The notes beneath the pieces are model-generated. The model did not search any database. It had not been told where the DNA came from and saw nothing but the letters and a program-made list of their open reading frames with translations. The position numbers and the translations under genes were made by a program. Of a stretch of 64,000 nucleotides of DNA, positions 22,826 through 35,347 are shown piece after piece; the first letter of the stretch is position 1, and each line of letters starts with the position of its first letter. The DNA comes from Serripes groenlandicus (Eukaryota; Mollusca; Bivalvia; Cardiida; Cardiidae). Location of the stretch: the NCBI GenBank assembly GCA_031761405.1, contig JASEVX010000095.1, positions 442,220-506,219 of the forward strand. The letters run 5' to 3'.

Positions 22826-25559
22826 ACGAAATCCGTCCAGACTAGAGGTGTGAGCTCGATAATCGACTCGGTCACTTGTTCTTTACGATAGAAATAACTG
22901 TAATAATGTGTCGACTTTTCGTTAAGTTAACGTTTGCACTTCGTAGTGGCTTCTAGTGAACTGGAAAACATAATGATAGTATATATGTTACAGATGAATT
23001 GTTTATAAGTATAAAAGGTGATATGTTTTAGTTCGATTGCGTGACATTCGGCAAAGTCACAGTGCACGTAAAATACCCAGTGCGGTATATTTACATTAAG
23101 AGTCCGTAATACATATATATGACATGACTGCATTTAAAATATTAAAATATTAAGACCACCCAATAAAGATCAGTTTGATGTTGTTGCACATCAGTGAACA
23201 ACTTACGGCTAGAGTACGACCATATACGTTTAACAAACGCTTAGAAATGAATGCGCCAAGTGGTCAAACATGGAAGGTTATAATCATCTTCGCTCAGAAA
23301 ATTAAGTTTGCGATTATTTCCCGAATATTCCGACGAAAATAAATGGTAAACAAAGAAGTCACGAGTGGATGTGTTTAACCCTTTGCCTCATTATACCGCA
23401 TTTCGCATCACTCAATAAAGTAGGCATTTGAAAACAGTGAAGGGATATCGTAGCAGTCTGAACTCTTCCTGCAAGGTTGTTTCACTATGTAAGTAAAGAA
23501 AACACAATTCACCCATTACTGATACTGGGTGAATCACTGCTTTCAATTTGGATAAGCCCAAGAAAATGTTTATGGAGCATATGGTTGAATATGTGTCAAA
23601 TGTGTCAAAACAAGGTCAGTCGCTCAAAGTATAGTAGCGGTGTATCTGTTCTTCGATCGGTCATTTAGTGCATAAAGCCGTATAGTACATTTTCTGTATG
23701 TCTTATATTGATCACTATGTTCCGGAAATACAAATTTAAGGTACCCACAACGGAGAGTCATTACAACACAGGAAAAGCAGAGTTCAGAATGCTCATGATG
23801 AGCCATATGATCTGTTTTCCACACTGTGAATAGTGGCCCAATTAACCCATAACTGATAAGTGATGAATTATTGTCACTTAATTATTTGAATGTGTAGGGG
23901 TAGTGTAATGATTTTGTAGCGAAGACCTTAAATCTTTGCTCCATAACCATGGACTCTTCCAAATTGAAAGTATCCTTTCCCCAAAATACATGTACATGTA
24001 TAAGTAGCGTGTGAATAACACTCCCATTTACATAAGATTTCATTACGAGCAATCTAAACCTTTTCCTACACTGTTTTAAAATGCCTGTGCTATACATTGG
24101 CTGCAATGAAATGCAGTACTATGGAGCAAAGGATAACTATAGCTTTCACGTAGTAATATTAATCAATTCACGTTGTGCTGTTTAAAGTTGTAAATAAAAG
24201 TTATTATTCCATTAGCTAAAACAACAACATTTTTGGATAATCTAGTTTGAGGGATACGCAGAGATAATTTGTTTTGTGATATATTGATTTTGTTGATTGT
24301 TGATTTCATTGATAATTACGCAGGGATATTGCTTTAAGTTTAGATAATGAAAAAAAAACACATTTACAACATTAATGTTTTGCTTTTGTTTTGTGGTCAC
24401 AGTTGCATGATATCTATGAATTCCATGAATCTAGTTTATACGGTGCCCATGATGTATTACTTGTATATGTTTTATGTATGCACCTTTTAAGATCACTTGG
24501 ACATGACGGTTCAATGCGATTTAATTTTGAACACATTCTGTCAACGTCCAATGTTAACTTTTGGCTTTAATTAACAATGATGTGCCTTGCATGTTCCCCA
24601 TATGGGAAAACATGTCCATTCATATAGATCTGCCATCGCAACACACAGGGAAAAGCAATGAAACTTGTCTAATCAGAAATTACTGACCCAGTTTTGAAAC
24701 ATTTTCACAGTTTGCTTAATGTGTTGGAATTCCTTAAATCAGCTGTCAGGGCAGTTTCCATATATCACTATGATTCCTTGGATGGACCCCTGTCAAATAT
24801 ATGCCAAGAGTTGGATTGTATTGAATGCATAACATTGTTGCAAATATCGCAAAAAAAGATACAAAGTGTATTCTTGAAAACTACTGGTCCCTTGTAAATT
24901 TCGCCGAAATGTTAAGAAGTTTTCTCAAGCAGGTGCAAATCCTCTAAAAACAAAACTGTGGCGTGAGGGCTGGTTTTCTTCCAGTGCTATATTGCTATAT
25001 TGCAATACAAACATATCTTTGTCTGAAAACAGTAACTGCTTTCAATATTATTTAGCACAATGTGTCTATGTTTGACCCTCATTTGGAAATGTTCTAGCAG
25101 TTGCTACTGGCTTGGGGTCCAAGTATGGTTCATTTTGTCTTATTCAAATGATTGTTTATGTTTCTTTTCAAGGATTTTATTATAAGCTCTGATTTGCTTC
25201 TCTTGTATTAATGCATTCACTATGTGCTGTTAATTGTTATCAATAATGTATTTCTTTGTTATGTTCATTATAGTCATGATCAAACGCTTTCTCCCAGTCG
25301 AGTCCTTGGTTGAGAGAATTATTTTCTTTCAAACCTTTTTTCGCCAGCATCATTACAAGTTCAGTTTATTGCATTGGTGAAGAATTTTAATTTTCTATTT
25401 AATTAGCATGCAACTTTGTGATACCATTGTTTGTTATGTATTTTTTCGTGTGACTTTTAGAAATTTGTCTTTGGAATTAAGCAATTGATGACTTATTGTA
25501 CTAGTTACATGTATTAGATTCCGTCACGACAAAGGCATTACTTCATATGAATGGATGCC

Positions 25560-26275
25560 TTATTACATTTAATTATAAACTAGAGACTGTGATATACACA
25601 TCTATTTGAATTGAATAGTATATGTTAGTATTGAAAACTGTTGTGGTCGCTTGTTTGATCCAAGCTCGACTCAATCAAATAGTTTAGAAAATGGTAGTAA
25701 ATACTCACCTCCTTGGCGCTCAAGGTTGTAGGGTTAGCATTATAATTAGTTGACTGACACTTGTCAAAATAGATGGAGACATAGTACTGGTAACGTATCC
25801 ATGAAATAACGTGAAACATTCAGAATACTGTTGAAAGCGGCGTAACATACCATTAATACAAATATTCCATTTAATTCACGTGGAATGTTTGAAAAGTGTT
25901 CAGTAGCCGTGATAGAACTATAGAAAACACTGTTTAAAACGGTGTTAAACCCCAAAAGGACCATACCATTACCTTTACACTTTGTGAACAAAGGAACAAC
26001 GCATTGAATAGTATCGGATTGTGCATCTCAATAAACAGTTGCATAAAGTTGAGCCTGTCCACGAGAAATTGAACAAGTTGGCATTTATAACCAGCGTAGG
26101 TTTAGATCACGTTGGCCATATAATTAGGTTAAACAGAATCGTCAAATTTAATTTCTAACAAACCAAAGTAAGTATTATATGAAAAGTGTATACATGAAAC
26201 ATGTTGAAGGGATAATGGGCTGATCTGGACTTACACTATTAATAAACAATTAACGCGTACTTTTACCCATGTGCA
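25560..26275. repeat. D+S composite, copy 9
   Basis: The D part is at 25560-25880 (CACCTCCTTGGCGCTCAAGG near 25708). The S part runs from GATAGAACTATAGAAAAC through GGTGTTAAACCCCAAAAGGA (the AATAAACACAAAGCTATC bit is deleted) to GGCTGATCTGGACTTACACT and TTACCCATGTGCATAG. The half MITE and its flank are missing here, and the module joins directly to AGCCATTGTGCAGCTATAC. Confidence 0.62.
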
Positions 26276-26324
26276 TAGTTTATAGCCATTGTGCAGCTAT
26301 ACTTAAGACCACATAATCACGTTA

Positions 26325-26475
26325 GCCCTTTCCCACATACAGCAAATATGCAGCAAAATAATTTGAATACATACCCGATGTTTTGTTTGGAAACTCCCTT
26401 TATATGAAAGAACAATAGCGTACAGAGTTGAAAACAATGCTACGAAAGGAGGAATTACTCGTTTTTGACTGACTG
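26325..26475. mobile_element. Truncated TTAA-type MITE (unit 2)
   Basis: TTAGCCCTTTCCCACATACA opens the element, and the core GAAAGGAGGAATTACTCG is near 26434. The inverted right half is absent. It is the counterpart of 9732-9934. Confidence 0.5.
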
Positions 26476-26746
26476 TTCCGGTACATTTGTTAGCGTGTCT
26501 GAATAATGAAGGTTCATATAAGCCAGTACATTTACTCATTCTTTTCAGAATCTACAAACGTGGACACACATTTATATTACGATCAGTATCATGTGACAGT
26601 ATTTGTGTAAATGAGCACGTCCATTTGAAAAGATACATGATGGCTTATTTTAAACAGTGCAGATATTAAACTGGATTTAAACTTTTCACCAAAGCCAACG
26701 TGTACCATTTCGCACGGAAGGATTTTTATGTAAATGTTGTCAAATG

Positions 26747-26912
26747 TTGATTCTTTCTTACATACAACAAATTTGCAGTAGACGATTTAGAAAACATATT
26801 AGAAAGTATAATCATTTAATAGAGTTGAAACTATTGTTGCAAAATCACAATGTTTTCAAAAGTCATCTCCTGCAAAAGCGTTAGAAAAAATCTGTATATG
26901 GTCAAGTGTTAG
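26747..26912. mobile_element. TTAA-type MITE (unit 2)
   Basis: The left end is TTGATTCTTTCTTACATACA and the right end is GCAAAAGCGTTAGAAAAAAT ... GGTCAAGTGTTAG. The middle keeps one more piece (TTTTCAAAAGTCATCTCCTG) than the unit 1 copy at 10993-11143. Confidence 0.6.
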
Positions 26913-29096
26913 ACATGCTATCGTAGATCTCGATTGTATTCAGATTTACATAAATAAACGTTGAAAGGGGTTCTTATCCGAATACGACAATTGAATAAGA
27001 GTTTTATACTAGCACACACCCAAATGATCGGTGTCTAAGGTGAAGCTAAATACACTCCTTGGCCCGTATCCATCAATCTTTCCAATTTGGATGTTCGACT
27101 AAATATGTAGTCCGCTTTTTGGATTCCCGGAGATTCAGATTTAATCATATTCACCAACGCGTTTTAACGCCGTCGTAAAAGAATTAGTAAGTCACCCTGG
27201 ATGTAAATACTTACAATATTCTAAAGAAGTTGTAAGCCTCTGTGTTATTGTAACTATTATTGTAAACTTCTGCAGAATTATACCAGCCAAGAAAAGACCA
27301 TCTAAATCAACTGTGGGGTGATTCTCACACATTACGCTACGCTATGTTAATTTTGATATGCCCCTGGTGTATACAGTGACACAAATATGCAGGATACGGT
27401 AGTTAAGGTTGACGCGGTGGAATCGTAGTTCAAAGATCCCTAGCTCGTCTCCAATGGTCAGCAGAGCAGGGTTGTCCTATTCATTTCTTGCCAGTACTGG
27501 TAGGGTTTTCAGTGGACATCTAGAGAGACTTATTAATATTATAACTTGACAATGTGATCATAATGAAGCTTAAGAGTTGAAGGCCCACTAGATTGCCGCA
27601 ATCCTATATCAAATGAAAATACCAAGAAACTTTGGAAATTTGACCACAATTCAGTCATTATGGTTCTTTAATTTTAATGACAGAGTGTAGACCACCCGCG
27701 TTAGTAGTGGTATCAATGTCCAATTACACCAACTTTTATTAGCACTAAATAATAATTAAATACTTCAAGGCACATTTCATAATTCGTTAATCCTTGATAA
27801 AGAAAAAAAAGACAAAATATTTCATTTCTTACCAGATAGTATTAGTCAAAAAAGTTACTATTTATGTCAACTTAGTAAGTTACTTAAATGCATTCCACCA
27901 TTCATGTTTTACAAACTACTAGGGAAATAAAAATAAGGAAATATGTTGATATTCATTCTCAATCAGTTTAGAGGTACAAGCATAATTATACTTATGTTTA
28001 ACGAAGACTCTTTCATAAACGGTAGAAGAACATCGAGTTCATACCAACATGTAGCTCTATTCTGAATGTCTATTTGATTAGATACATATTTAACACGCTA
28101 AACATGTTGTTGAGTTTAGATTTCAATGACATATTAAAGATTTCGTTAACACAAGTTATCAGTTAACAGTATGTACACTCCACCTTGTGATTCAAGCAGG
28201 CAGACATGTGTTAACCGGCACTATTAGAAACAGAAATATTAGGTAACTACGAATTCACTGGTAGCCCGTTTAAAGAATGTGTTTATAATGTTATGTATAA
28301 CTTTAAACTCTAATTGACAATAATGACGATATAGGTATGTGAAGTTACACAGAAAGGTTTAGGTAATGTCTTATTTTGGAATGCGAAGATCGATTTTCAT
28401 ATTCATTTGTCGAAGGTTGGTTTTCTTCCAACATAGGTTTCACGTTAATCACCGTTTGTGGGAGTATATATGCATGTCATTCTAAGTTAATAAACAGCAC
28501 CATTCGTGTGAATACTACGTGATGGGTTTTTCCATTAACGGTAACCGATGTGTACACTTCCCAGGGATCTTGTGGTCAGTTGTTTAAAGTGGGACTCATG
28601 TTAACGTCGGTAAAATGAAAACATTAACTGCAGAAATAACAAAACAATTACAAAACAAACAAATAAAACCCGAATTTGTTTAGAATGCGAATATATTCCA
28701 CTGTGATGCCATATATATGTGTTGAGCCTGATATTAAGAGGTGGGAACGCAATACAAAAAATAAATATTACATAATTTTGTGTGAATGCATTGGCAATAG
28801 TGTATTAAAAGTCTGCATTTCGAATGCCGGTACAATTGCAAAACATATATGTGTTCTATTTGTATATGAAAGCTGCACCGTTTATTTGACATGCCAGTCT
28901 ATAACAGGTCTCTTCTAGCGTAGCAATGTGGAACAAATGGTTCTCAGTACATTTAAAACGTGTTGTGTGTCCATATTCCCTCCAAACCGATGTCCTCAGT
29001 CATGTTAGGCTGCTATTAAACCAGTCCTGAACTAAACCAATAATACTCACTTGATAAATGGAGTTTTGTTGAATTATCGTTTTGACCTACACTTAA

Positions 29097-30151
29097 GGTC
29101 ATTTGCAGTAACAGAAGTGGAACTGATCATCTAGTCGTTGGTCAAAAGATATTGAAGGCTAACACGTACAATAAAGGTCATTGCAGTAACACAAGCGGGA
29201 CTGAACGTCTAGTCTTTAGTCAAAAGATTGTTCAAATGTTAAACACGTACGCTTTAGGTCATTCGCAGTTTCACAAATGGGACTGAATGTCTAGTTTTTA
29301 GTCAAAATATATATAAAAGGTTAAACACATACAATAAAGGTCATTTGCAGTAACACAAGTGGGACTGAACGTCTAGTATTTGGTCAAAATATATACTGAA
29401 GGTTAAATACGTCCAATAAAGGTAATATGCAGTAACACATGTGGGACTGAGCGTCTAGTATTTGGTCAAAATATATACTACAGGTTAAATACGTACAATA
29501 AAGGTCATATGCAGTAACACATGTGGGACTGAGCGTCTAGTAGTTGGTCAAAATATATACTGAAGGTTAAATACGTACAATAAAGGTCATATGCAGTAAC
29601 ACATGTGGGACTGAACGTCTAGTATTTGGTCAAAATATATACTGAAGGTAAAATACGTCTAATAAAGGTCATATGCAGTAACACATGTGGGACTTAGCGT
29701 CTAGTATTTGGTCAAAATATATACTGAAGGTTAAATACGTACAATAAAGGTAATATGCAGTAACACATGTGGGACTTAGCGTCTAGTATTTGGTCAAAAT
29801 ATATACTGAAGGTTAAATACGTACAATAAAGGTCATATGCAGTAACACATGTGGGACTGAGCGTCTAGTATTTGGTCAAAATATATACTACAGGTTAAAT
29901 ACGTACAATAAAGGTCATATGCAGTAACACATGTGGGACTGAGCGTCTAGTATTTGGTCAAAATATATACTGAAGGTTAAATACGTACAATAAAGGTCAT
30001 ATGCAGTAACACATGTGGGACTGAGCGTCTAGTATTTGGTCAAAATATATACTGAAGGTTAAATACGTACAAACAATGTCGTTTGGAGTAACAAACGTGG
30101 GACTGAACGTCTAGTATTTGGTCAAAAGATATATCGAAGATTTACCATGTT
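29097..30151. repeat. 82-bp tandem repeat, 13 copies
   Basis: Monomer starts are 29097, 29176, 29257, 29339, 29421, 29503, 29585, 29667, 29749, 29831, 29913, 29995 and 30077. From 29339 on the spacing is exactly 82. The copies from 29421 to 30076 are nearly identical and share CATATGCAGTAACACATGTG, GGACTGAGCGTCTAGTATTT and CTGAAGGTTAAATACGT. The first and last copies are diverged, as expected when unequal exchange homogenises the middle of an array. Confidence 0.96.
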
Positions 30152-30162
30152 AGCATTTTGGT

Positions 30163-30688
30163 GAGAGACTAATGATGCTTCTCGCATATACTATTTTCAA
30201 ACGTCGGAAATAATCTTTGCAGCTCAAGTCGCCTCCGACTGAGCTACGGGAGGTTCAGCAGTAAACAGAGAATACTAAATACATATAAATAACTACATCC
30301 GGAATTGAGTTCCGAGACCTTTAGATCCCAAGGCCGAAGCACGTTCTCTCAACCACACTCTTCCATAATGATCGTGTTCGCCTACAACTCCCTACAAGCA
30401 AACTTTGCATCACTTGTATTTTGTCGAGAGACTGACGATGCTTCTCGCATATACTATTTTCAAACGTCGGAAATAATCTTTGCAGCCCAATTCGCCTCCG
30501 ACTGAGCTACGGGAGGTTCATCAGTAAACAGAGAATACTAAATACATATTAATAACTACATTTGGAATAGAGTTCTGAGACTTTTAGATCCCAAGGCCGA
30601 AGCACGCCCTCTCAACCAAACTATTCCATACTGATCGGGATCGCCTCAAACTTCCTATAAGCAAACTTTGCATCACTTGCATGTGCTT
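30163..30688. repeat. 264-bp direct duplication after the 82-bp array
   Basis: GAGAGACTAATGATGCTTCT (30163) and GAGAGACTGACGATGCTTCT (30426) begin two copies. Each contains GCCTCCGACTGAGCTACGGG, a minus-oriented tRNA-like A-box region, and GATCCCAAGGCCGAAGCACG. Units 1 and 2 have the stretch once (2927 and 13041). The 66-codon frame at 30305-30505 is a by-product. Confidence 0.85.
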
Positions 30689-31049
30689 TGTCTTGTCCTA
30701 TTCCGCATAAGATCGATATATCAAAACATGTTACCAACATGAACAACCTGTCTGCATAGGCATGCGGCGTAAAGGAATTAGGGAACGTTTAATTCTGGTT
30801 TCAGTTTGAAATTATTATATATTTTAAAACAAGTTGTTACCTCTTTCGAATTGCTGTTTTCTATTAACGTGTATTCCACATGCGATACCCATAGGCAAAG
30901 CAGATAAACTGTATACTGTTTGCTGAAATGGTCGCTAGTAATGTGAAAATGTGAAATAGTTGCGTCAGTCAGCTACTTTCAGACCAACGTTAACACCAAT
31001 GATCAGTCTGCACCTATAAGTAATCTGATCTTGATCTTCCCTTTTCGCC

Positions 31050-31095
31050 GTCAACTATATGTACGAGTATATAGGCATATACGCATCATGGGAGC
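31050..31095. repeat. Single seed copy of the 23-bp repeat (unit 3)
   Basis: TATGTACGAGTATATAGGCA and TATACGCATCATGGGAGCCC stand where unit 1 has its 23-bp array. The right flank (CCCTTTAAAACGAAT) is the same. Confidence 0.75.
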
Positions 31096-31289
31096 CCTTT
31101 AAAACGAATTATTACAACCCTTCCGACTAAACAAACAATCAATTTTATCGTTGATCGCATTTCTTTCAAAACCCGCTCAGGTATGTTTATAAATTTGTGT
31201 TTAGAATAAAGCCGTCACGACAAATGCATTACAAAATATGAATGGATGACTTACTACTTGAATAAAGTAATTGAATTCAATTTTAAAAA

Positions 31290-32275
31290 CACTGATTACA
31301 CACCTATTGAAATTTACTAGTATCCGTTAATATTGAACTGTTAAGTCGCGGGTTCGATCCCAGCTCGGCTCCTTCAAATACTTTATACAATGATAGTAAT
31401 AGCTTACCTCATTGGCGCTCAGGGTTGTGGTGTTAGCATAATAATCGACTGACTGGCTTTTGTCAGAATAGATGGACAAATGGTACTTGTAACGTATGCA
31501 TGAAAAGCCGTGAACTATTCAGAAAAGTGTTGAAAGTGGCGTAAAATACCATTTATACAAATAATTATCTTAAGTCACGTGGACCTATTGATAAGTGTTC
31601 TGTCACTGTGATATAACCATAAACAAAAACTATTTAAACATAGTTCCCCCCTAAGTTGTATTCCTAAAAATGTGTTAAAATGGAAATATATCTCATTTTG
31701 AGTGATATACTACCGGCTTTTATATCACGATTTGTCGTTCAGGTGTGTATAAATTAATCACTCAGGCCATAAGAATAAACACAAAGCTATGGTTAGTACC
31801 ATACCATTAACTTGCACTTTGTGAACGAAGAAACAACGTTTTGAATGATATCGGAATATGCATCTCAATTAATCATTGTGTATTCAAGCCCGTCCATGGG
31901 TAAATATACAAGTTCGCATTTCTAACCAGCGTAGGTTCAGATCACTTTGGCTATCTGCTAAGTTCAATCAGAATCTTCACAGTTTGAAAGAAATTTCAAA
32001 CGAACCTATATCAGTACCATATACACAGTGTATATCTGAAACTCACGCGGGGATGTATTGGCTATTCTCGACATATGCTTTTCACAAAAGTCAACGTGTA
32101 CCTTTACCCATGGGCGTGGCCCTATCTTATTGTATTCATATAAACAGTAACCCCTTTTGTCTTTTACTTAACTATGTGTTTTACTATGTAATTAACCTTT
32201 GCACACATACAGACGCTTTTTGACGCCTCAGTAGCAGACAACTTTTGAAAACATTGTGACAAGAGGCAAATACAT
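31290..32275. repeat. D+S composite, copy 10, with a small insertion
   Basis: The D part has GTCGCGGGTTCGATCCCAGC near 31343. The S part begins near 31589. After ACTATTTAAAC a block of about 125 bases (about 31640-31765), found in no other copy, intervenes. It contains GAGTGATATAC and an inverted ATCACTCA near 31758. The module resumes at AAGAATAAACACAAAGCTAT and ends in a half MITE (CGCTTTTTGACGCCTCAGTA near 32214). Confidence 0.65.
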
Positions 32276-32404
32276 TCATAATGAGCACATTCACCTATTG
32301 TCATCATGTGTTTAACTTCATAAAATACTTGTTCTTTGAATTATTGAGTGTTCCGTATTTTGCTTATAGATGTTGGTAGACCTTGTGGTCAAACTCACAG
32401 TTAC

Positions 32405-32960
32405 CAAATCGATACGTGTTCTGTCGTCCCGATATAACTATAAACAAAAACTGTTCAAAACGGCGCTAAACTCCAAAAGGGTAAATACAAAGCTACGAAT
32501 AGGACCATACCATTACCTTACAATTTGTGAACAAAGAAACAACGTTTTGAATAGTATCGGAATGTGCATCTCAAATAACAGTTGTATAAAGTTGAGCCTC
32601 TCCATGGGAAAATAAACAAGTTGGATGTTCTAACCAGCGTAGGTTCGGATCACCTTAGCCATACACTTAGTTTAAATAGAATCTTCACACATTAAATGAA
32701 ATTTCTAACGAACCCATGTAAGTAATTTATGAAAAGCGTATACATGAAACACGTTGTAGGGATGCATAGGCTGATCTAGATATAAACTATGCATAAACAT
32801 TTAACATGTACCTTTTTCCATGGGCGGATCCAAATAGTAGTGTATGCTTATTGCAATTTACCTCGTGTCCTTTATTCAACTACATATCTAACCTTTTCCA
32901 AAATACAAAACCTTTGTGATGCCTTCGTAGCAGAAAACATTGTGGCAAGAGAAGAATATT
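32405..32960. repeat. S module, copy 11
   Basis: It starts at ATACGTGTTCTGTCGTCCCG, just after a minus-oriented tRNA-like remnant (AAACTCACAGTTACC). It passes GGCGCTAAACTCCAAAAGGG and AGGACCATACCATTACCTTA to CATGGGCGGATCC and a half MITE ending TGATGCCTTCGTAGCAG. It is the unit 3 counterpart of 5500-5960, and single rather than triplicated. Confidence 0.68.
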
Positions 32961-33352
32961 TTTATAAAGAGCATCGCTTTCTTTGTAACATACATTACAT
33001 AAGACATATTTTATTGCCAATATACATGTACAAATTACAAACATACAGTAGTACAAAAGTAACCGAATATATAGGCAAACGTGTTAAGGTTACACTAAAG
33101 CTATATCCCACAACCAGATAACATGTTGAGATTTGTCAATTATAGAAAAATATATAAACTATAAGCATATTATAAAATTAATTAAATAATTCAATTACTC
33201 CTTTTATTTTTTTGCATTTTGATTATAAAAAAGTAATTATGGTTATGAAATGTCGCTGTGTTTCAACATCATGAATAGTAAGCTAGATTTAGTAAAAATA
33301 GCATTGTTTAAACCCATTGTGCAGCTACAATTAAGAACAAAATAAAATCACC

Positions 33353-33571
33353 TTAACACTTTTCCACATACAGCAAATATGCAACAGAAGAATTGAAATA
33401 CGTCTTTATTTTTTTTTTTTTTTTGAAACTCCCTTTAAATGAAAGTACAATAATGAATAGAGTTGAAAACATGGTGACAAAAGGAGAAATTGCTCGTTTT
33501 TGTCAGCATGTTTTCAAAAATTCGTCTGCTACAGAGGCGTTAAAAAGCGTCTATATGAGGGAAATGGGTAA
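33353..33571. mobile_element. TTAA-ended foldback MITE, near complete
   Basis: It begins TTAACACTTTTCCACATACA and ends GTCTATATGAGGGAAATGGG-TAA. The inner halves are inverted: GAAAACATGGTGACAAAAGG on the left matches TGTCAGCATGTTTTCAAAAA on the right, and CGTCTGCTACAGAGGCGTTA is the inverse of the GACGCCTCTG.AGCAGAC seen in other left halves. The 63-codon frame at 33393-33584 lies inside and is not a gene. Confidence 0.7.
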
Positions 33572-34249
33572 ATATCAAATGTAAAGGTTTATTTCAATCT
33601 GATAACCTATATGACGTCAATAGTTATTGTTTTAAATTATTGGACGATATAATCTTTGTTCGCATACCTTTTTTGAAAAACAATTTTGTGATTTATTACA
33701 AACTTGGTCAACAACGTGTATAGCTGTTAAAAAGTTGAATTCCTGATATTTTGAAGTAGGATTGGATAATGAAGAATTTATCGACAGGATAAGTCATTGT
33801 AAGTTCGAATTTTGTTTTGTTTTGCTTATTAAACGTTAACGACGCGCTCTTTTGATATATAGTTCTTGTTTTGTTGCTATGAGCGAAGTTGTGTGTGTAT
33901 AAATGTGAACGTATTAAATTGCCTGAAAATACTGTTATGTGAGGTGAATGTGCTAGAAATTCATTAAACACAAATTAGATGAACTGTCCGCCGTGATATA
34001 ACTAAAGAAAGCTTTTAACTTCAATAAATCATTTACACTAAATTGAAAGTCGATATAATATATGTTTAGCATATGGTTCTGATCATGTACCCTGTTGTTT
34101 AACTGTACATTTCTGGTATCTGATATAAGCTGAATCTGGTGATCTCAACCGTTTGACACTCATTTTATAACAACGAAAATGTACATTTTAGCATGGCTTT
34201 CCAAAAATAAAAATTGCAAAAAAAAACATAAATGCTATGCGAAACGGTA

Positions 34250-34335
34250 TTCGCCAGACGTGGTCAATATGCGTAAATTATTTCTCGGGAAATTGCATAA
34301 ATACTTTGGTCCCACTTTGATTTATGATTCATTTC
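34250..34335. repeat. Single-copy relative of the 47-bp monomer (unit 3)
   Basis: CGCCAGACGTGGTCAATATG, CGTAAATTATTTCTCGGGAA and TACTTTGGTCCCACTTTG. It lies in the unit that bridges the two families, so it shows that the seed is older than the arrays at 46502 and 60471. Confidence 0.55.
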
Positions 34336-35282
34336 AGCAATGACGAGGTCCGTCGAGACTAGATTTGTGAGTTCAATTTCCAACTTGCTAATTGACTCTT
34401 TCCGATAAAAGTGTAACTGTCATAATTTGTCAACTATTCGTTTAGGTAACGTTTGTACTTTGCACTTCGTAGTGGCTTCGAAAGAAACGATACACATACT
34501 GATAGTATATATGTTACAGATGAATTGTTTCTTCGTAAAATAGGACATTAGTTTTAGTTCGTTGCGTGACATACGCCGAAGTCACAGTGCAGTAAAATAC
34601 CCAGTCCGGTATATTTACATTTAGAGTCAGTATTTTTTTATAAATTTATAAGACATGATTTTTGTTATGTTTTTTAAATTGTATTTAAATAGTGACAATT
34701 GAATGCAACGGCTATCTCTCTATCATTGCTGGTACGCGGAAAGAAACCAATACCTTGTGTTGTGTTGGTATCTGAAATAACAATGCATCTATTAAACCCA
34801 CGTGTGTACCACATTGGTAAACAACGAACAAGTACATGCTTGACATTTCGTAACCTTTGTACTCCGGTTCTAACACTGTATATTTGTGCTTCATCCTCTT
34901 AAAGCTGATCTTCCTTTCTAACTATTATATATGACAGCCCTTAGTGGTATTGCTAATGATTCGGATGTTTCATCCTGCTTACATTAGTAAGCATTTAGAT
35001 TAGCCGCATATTCGTCTGTCGCCAATAGGCTAAATAATCTAAGTGGATTGTCGCTTAGCACCTAAACAAATAATCCGCACTGATTGCTGCAGTTACTTTG
35101 ACAGCTGTGAGCTATGTACTTTGAGTAATTATCCCAGCTCGTACGTTTTTTTTCTTTACGACGATTGAAAAGCAATGAAAGACTAGTGCTTGGCGCCAAT
35201 GGATGAAAGCGTATATGGTGTGTTAATGAGGCGTACTAGAAAGCATAACTATATAATTAAGTAATGTACTGCCGATGTGTAA

Positions 35283-35347
35283 TAACTGATTGATAACTTT
35301 ATTGATTAACTGATTGATAACTTTATTGATTAACTGATTGATAAGTG
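35283..35347. repeat. 24-bp tandem repeat, 2.6 copies
   Basis: TAACTGATTGATAACTTTAT plus TGAT repeats at 35283 and 35307, with a partial third copy at 35331. The two full copies are identical. Confidence 0.9.

Larger units (their letters stand above)
11546..27390. repeat. Segmental duplication, unit 2 of 3
   Basis: It repeats the landmarks of unit 1: GAAGCTTAAGAGTTGAAGGC (11692), 82-bp array (12701), D+S composite (14120), 47-bp-like seed (17205), the AGTGATGTTCCATGC block (17756), and D+S again (18790). A second, fuller copy of the middle then follows (seed 22740, L block 24577, D+S 25560), then MITE 26747 and the right end near 27290. The first inner copy lacks the roughly 900 bases corresponding to 6230-7220. 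The two inner copies are separated by the 53-bp satellite at 19790-22115. No protein gene is recognised. Confidence 0.78.
27391..34620. repeat. Segmental duplication, unit 3 of 3 (shorter)
   Basis: Landmarks: TGGTCAGCAGAGCAGGG (27457), GAAGCTTAAGAGTTGAAGGC (27563), the longest 82-bp array (29097), single 23-bp seed (31060), D+S (31290), S (32405), MITE (33353), 47-bp-like seed (34250), and TTTGCACTTCGTAGTGGCTT (34458). Similarity fades near 34620. The part from 33600 on is also related to the second unit family: GAAGTAGGATTGGATAATG at 33752 compares with the same words near 57396. Unit 3 therefore links the two families. No gene is recognised. Confidence 0.75.

Noticed and set aside
30305..30505. 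66-codon frame after the 82-bp array
   Set aside because: It spans the junction of a 264-bp direct duplication and reads tRNA-like repeat sequence. Incidental.
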